Assembly: GCA_965153455.1 (NCBI GenBank)
Contig: OZ234499.1
Span: forward strand, 15,248,271-15,312,270
Source: Sphagnum compactum
Lineage: Eukaryota > Bryophyta > Sphagnopsida > Sphagnales
Length of the DNA stretch: 64,000 nt
Direction: 5' to 3'
Made by a program: the position numbers and the translations under genes. The notes below the pieces were generated by a model. It was not told where the DNA came from. It made no database searches and saw only the letters and a list, made by a program, of their open reading frames with translations. The number at the start of each line of letters is the position of its first letter. Position 1 is the first letter of the stretch. Of the stretch, positions 58,873 to 64,000 are shown piece after piece.

Positions 58873-61800
58873 ATGGTGGGAGGGATAACAGTAGCATCAG
58901 GTGGTAGAGGAGCAGAGAGAATCGGTGATCTTCTGTCGTTGCAAGGACGTGCCAAGCGGGATCCAGAAGGATATGAAGGCGAGCTTCTTCTCCAGTTGCG
59001 CCATTTCGACGCATGTGTAGGGATCTTTCTTCTTCAACCGACTACTTCTTCGTCCGGTAATGCGGCGTCGGCTGCTGCTGCTGATCCCGGCGCCTCAAAG
59101 GAGTTGGCGGACATGGCCATGTTTTTGGCGCACATGACGCCGCTGTACCCACAGCATCTTGGTAAATTTCCGCAGCAGTTGTTGCAACTTTTGGCCTCTC
59201 ATGGAGCGACACTGCAGCCCGCTCTTTGTCGCCAACTCACGCAAGCTGTTATTCTTCTTCGGAACCGGAAGGTAGCTGTCCGTCTCCCTCCTTGAAGGGA
59301 GTATCTGCGTCTGTTCTGGTCCTCAGTTTTGTGCATGAAGCAAAGATATCGATCTTCTGGAATTGTATGCCATCTGCAGATGATAAGCTTGGTAGATGCA
59401 CTGCCAGTCCTCATGGCACTTCAATGTCGGGGCGACAGAGTGCTGCGGCGTCTGTGCTTTCTTCACATAGTTCAAGACATCAGGCGAATGAACCTGAAAA
59501 ACAAGAATGAGCCTAGCAACAAGCCACTTCAGACCATACTCTACAATCTACTGCAGGTACCTATACCTCATGCTTGCAGAAACTACAGGATGCAATGAGG
59601 TAATGTGAAGGGTACTTTTTTGTGAATAGAGCAGTCCATTGCTGCCATTGCTCCTGCTTCTCAGAGCCTGCTGCCAGTTCTGGATGCCACTGGGGAGGAT
59701 ATCTGCTATTTCATGCTTATTTGCACGTATTATTGGTTTTCCTGGTCCAAAACAGTTCTTGAACTTTTATCTACTGTGCATTGGCCTGTGGTTCTTTGTG
59801 CAGTGTGCTTTTCAGGGATTTTAAATGGAGGGGCTTTTGGTTTGATGTGGTGTGTTAGGATGAAAATGATGTGAAAGCAAAGCGTGCACTTGTAGTGCTG
59901 GCAGAGCTAAATCGGCGGAAAGTCTGGGTTGATGAGCGCACAGCCAATGCCATTTGCAATGCATGCTTCCACAAAGTCCCTCGGTTTGTATCCTTTCCTT
60001 TTTCTGGTTGTCATTTGCAGTGGGTGGTTTCAGAAAGTCAGAAGTAAGTCACTTGAGTTTTCCATTCTGCCTCCTTAGATTGCATCAACATCTTTGCTTT
60101 GGTATCCTAGAATGTGCGGCTTATTCTGAAGCTTCATTGAATTCCCCATGTCTTTTCTGCAGCATTATGATTGCTGCACTTCGGTTTTTGTTGGGCTATG
60201 ACCAAGCAGCAGATGATGAAGTGGAGGAGGCCTCAAGTAGTGATGATGAAGCTGACATGAGCAAACCAACAAGTACATCAGCATTGAGTCGGGAGGCTGT
60301 CTACAAGGTGACTTGTTTCTCCCTTTGCTCAACCCAAGGGGTTCATGTCCTGTTTGTGGCAACCCCTGAAAGACCCAGATGGTTTGGGTGTCCAGGTCTT
60401 GTGGGGCCTTTTGTGTTTGTTCCACTAAATTTGGCAGTGAACTCTTTCATGAGTTTGCAGTACAACAGCGATTTCTGGATGACTTGTAATGGCAATTTTT
60501 CAATTAAACAAAGGGTAGTACCTTGAGTTGTGAGTGATGGGTGCATTTTGAACACATTGGGCTTGGCTTATTTTGTAATAGGCTTACCACAAAGGCACAA
60601 CTTCAAGTCGAAGAAAGAAGCAAGCCAAACTGCAACGAGTGATGAGAAGCTTGCAGAAGCAACAACGCTCCAAGTCCCAAGCTCTTGATCGTCAATCTCA
60701 TGCACCCCTATATCATGTGCATGACCCTCAAGTAAGCCTTGTCTTTTTATGTTTTCCAGGCATGTTTTATGGAATTGTCAGTATATGAGCTTTTTGTGTT
60801 CCAATGTATGCTGCTTTCTGTATTGAATGTCACTGAGGAATGATGCTACCTGATTTCTCAGTTCTTGTACCTGGGTTCCCTGACTGCAAAAAATTTCTGA
60901 TGCAGACCTTTGCAGAGAAATTGTTTGCAAGACTTCAGGGCTGTACAGAGCGCTTTGAGGTACCTTCACTGTTCGTATTAGACACAATATCTGTTTGTTA
61001 AAAACCTGACTTTACTTAAGGTTTATCTACAATATTTCATCACAGGAAGTAACCATTGGAGTGGCCTGTCTTCATCGTTTTTCACTGTGATTTTACCCAC
61101 TTCTGGCAGGTAAAGTTGATGATGATGATGGCAATCTCACGAGCAGTGGGCATTCATCGCCTCACTCTCCTCAACTTTTACCCCTATCTCCAGCGCTACA
61201 TTCAGGTACACAATTGTTGGTGATCCCATCAAACGACTACACAACATGACAATGAGTTCCAGGATGCAACATTTGCTTGCATAATGCATGTTCTTGTTAT
61301 GCTGGGAGATGGTGTTTCTACATGGAAACATATTGTGATGTATATTTGTGGGGATGCAGCCTCATCAAAGGGATGTAACACAGTTGCTTGCTGCAGCTGT
61401 GCAAGCCTGCCATGACCTGGTACACCCTTTTGTCATGCCACCCTTGTTCTGTGTGGAGTACCTTGCTTGCATGGCTTGCCCAGAAATGAATTTGTATTGG
61501 GTTTGTGGAAACAAACCCCAAAGAAACTGCTTGCATGGGTTATGACATTGACCTTTGCCCACTGCTGGAGAGCTCGTGGAGTCACTGGGGAAGTTATAAT
61601 AGCTAGTTGATACTGTACATGTTGCTAATTGAAGATCACTGAACATGCAGTGAACCTTGTAATAATTGTACTGTGGTGCTATGCAATTGATGAATTCCCC
61701 TTGATTTACTCAATTTCTCACTCTCAAGCTCATTGGTTGATCCTATGACTTAGTATATACGATTGCTGTTTGCATGCATCCAGTTAGCCTACCAGCAATT

Positions 61801-63978
61801 GACTTTTGGCTTTGGGCTGTCAATTTGGGATGCAACCTACATCTGGTCTTTAGGAGTTTAGGGAGGGGGACACACATGAGTTCATTCCTGATTGTGTATG
61901 CCTTAATGAGGTGCATAGACTTATTTCTGTGAATGTGGTTGAACTTTGGAAGGTTCCTCCAGATGCTGTTGAATCAATGATCCGTCAATTAGTTAACCAA
62001 TTTGTCCATGACCGTGCACGTCCAGAGGTACGATCATCAAATTCTCCTTTTATACAACTTGTTTTCCTTTTTCTCCTTCAGTAGTAGCCCAATTTTTATG
62101 TGCTTTTTAGTCATTTATTTTTGTACTCTTGTTTATCCATGGTATCTATTTCCCGATGCTGTGTGCCTTTGGATGATACTTCTTTCAATTGGGATAATAT
62201 TCTTCTATGCAAGTTCTGGTACATCGATGTGATAGAGACTGTTCAACAGGTTATGGCAGTTGGTCTTAATACTGTTCGTGAGATCTGCATGCGAATCCCA
62301 TTGGTGAGTCTTGTGTACAGTTTTTGCACTTCTCTCCTTGAGCAGTTTGATTGTCAGATATTTTGTTGCACTTGACTCCATTGTTAGTAGATTCTGTCCA
62401 AGTTTGGCTGGTTTGTCCATTTATGCCTTCTAGTCTAGCATTTCTTTTAGCAGCAAAGTTGTTCCAATTTGCTTCTTGCTAGCAGATGGATCTTGTACAG
62501 ACTGCTATATTTATTTGTGTATGCAGTTTCTAGTGATTAGTAGAATGGGCACTGTATACTGTTATCAGAGGATGTGAAGTACTGGAACATGGCAATTGTT
62601 CATGGTGTCTTACTACAGTGACATGAAATATATGAGCACAAAATTGCATACCATGCACACTCTAATGTGGGTGTATCATACTGCAGATAATGACTAAAGA
62701 GCTATTGACAGACTTGGCACTGTATAAGAAGTCACGTGAGAAGGCAGTGTCTGCTGCAGCTCGCTCCATCATAGCTGTTTATCGACAGGTCCTACTTCCC
62801 CTCAGCTCATAACAGATGATCCATGAGCAACCATTAGGAAGAGATACATATAGTATAACTGTCTGATGCCATTATGTCCAAACTATACACTGATTCTGTG
62901 TTTATTTTGATTTGTGGGTGCAAAAGTGAAACCCATACATGAGGGCAAGCAACGTGGTTCAACCTAATGAACATTACTATATGTCCCCTTTATGCTGATC
63001 TGATACCCTATGACACCAGTAATCCTGTTGTATGGCATCATTGTTAATGTTCCATTGAAGCAACCATTAGACTGTGGTGATTGTGCTGTCTGGTAACTTT
63101 GGTTGGTGGAAATAATAAAATCTAGTGAGTCCCCAGGTACTTTGCTCAATGGGTGGTTGTTGTTGGATCCTTGAGTTCAGGTGTGGCCAGCATTGTTGGA
63201 GAAGAAAGACAGGGGTCGGGGAGCTGACCTGACCGCCCATCCAAAAGCCTATGGTGAAGCAGTGGTATCAACAGGGATTCCTGGAGCAGAGCTTCTTCTT
63301 GAAGAAGATGTTGATAGTGAAGAGGAGGGTTCGGACAAGGAGGATGAGGAGGATAATGATGAGGAGGGAGTGGATATTTTGAGTGAAGATGGAGAGGTGG
63401 GAAGTGATGCAGACCTCATTGACTCTGATGAAGACTTGGAAGGTTGGTTTGTGGCCTAACTGAAATCCTTGGGCTGCTTTGTTATAGAAATATCAAACTT
63501 GGCATTCTGCATGGATAGCTGGGGATCAATGTGTCACAGTTGAGAAAGAAAAAACAGGTTTAAACAGTTGTCAATTTTTGGTAGATTGTAAGATGCCATT
63601 TTGTGGCTGTCATGTTTCATGAAGCTTTTCTATTATGACACAGGGTCAGAAGACAACTCTGACAATAGTGATGGTGATGAAGAAAGTGATGATGAAGAGG
63701 TAGAAGAAATGCAAGACAATGGAGGTTTACAAAAGAGAAAGTTTGAAAGTGAGGATGGAGAAGACCTGGAAGAGGACATGACAGATGTATCGCGGAAGAA
63801 GCAAAAGACTGAGACTGTTGGGGGGGTAACCAAGGCAGGGTCTACTGAACAGAGTCTTCGCAACTTAAAGAAAATAGTGGCTGCAAAGGCTGACTACAAA
63901 CTTGAGAGTGAGATACTGAGCCGAGATGGAGATGGGATATTGTCTAATGAAGATTTTGAGCGCATTCGGGAGTTACAG
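58873..63978 (+). CDS. SDA1: SDA1 homologue, 60S ribosome biogenesis (3' end outside window)
   Basis: SDA1 proteins are nuclear/nucleolar factors needed for maturation and export of pre-60S ribosomes, and for cell-cycle progress in yeast. Thirteen exons are visible: 58873-59271, 59380-59556, 59859-59983, 60163-60307, 60582-60731, 60906-60959, 61110-61205, 61360-61419, 61953-62027, 62250-62303, 62687-62788, 63181-63442, 63644-63978. They read in phase through 678 residues, then a donor GT, so the C-terminus is missing. Conserved parts are [97 protein letters not shown] and KKDRGRG..HPKAYGE. Exons 12-13 carry the usual long Asp/Glu-rich stretch, then a Lys-rich segment. MVGG at 58873 is the family's usual start. 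The acceptor of exon 9 (GGAAG/GTT) lacks a good pyrimidine tract, but homology demands it. Confidence 0.95.
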
Positions 63979-64000
63979 GTACTTAGATATGCATGAAGAC

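Overview
This window is nuclear DNA of a land plant. The evidence is spliceosomal genes with GT-AG introns, a plastid-type starch synthase, plant-only protein families, and plant-type TTTAGGG tracts. Intergenic DNA is AT-rich and full of decayed repeats, while most introns are short (about 100-700 bp, longest about 1.35 kb). Four genes in 64 kb of repeat-rich DNA suggests a medium-to-large genome. A seedless plant such as a fern would fit, but that is a weak inference and I cannot name the species.

Layout. 1-12.9 kb has no intact gene: a degenerate ATGCAATACC repeat field, an A-rich tract, a small tandem duplication and a dead hAT-like transposase. 12.9-18.3 kb (minus) is an eight-exon gene for a large PLP-dependent, molybdenum-cofactor-sulfurase-like protein. 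Its intron 1 carries five 109-bp repeats and its 5' flank carries a (GAA)n minisatellite. 19.5-45.6 kb is a gene desert of dispersed and segmental repeats: a 1.5-1.8 kb tandem duplication, CCTAGG-rich arrays with tRNA-like cores in opposite orientation, and two relics of one non-LTR retrotransposon family. 46.1-50.8 kb (plus) is an eight-exon starch synthase II gene. 54.5-58.5 kb (minus) is a nine-exon COP9 signalosome subunit 6 gene. It diverges across a 391-bp shared promoter from SDA1 (plus, 58.9 kb to the window edge), a ribosome-export/biogenesis gene whose 3' end lies outside the window.

The exon models were built by hand. Exon phases agree across every junction, and the joined proteins align in order with family sequence as I know it. 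The four genes are housekeeping or metabolic and not functionally linked, apart from the CSN6/SDA1 promoter sharing. I found no convincing new biological system. The most unusual content is repeat architecture: an indel-free intronic minisatellite, the tRNA-like inverted pair, and promoter-proximal duplications.
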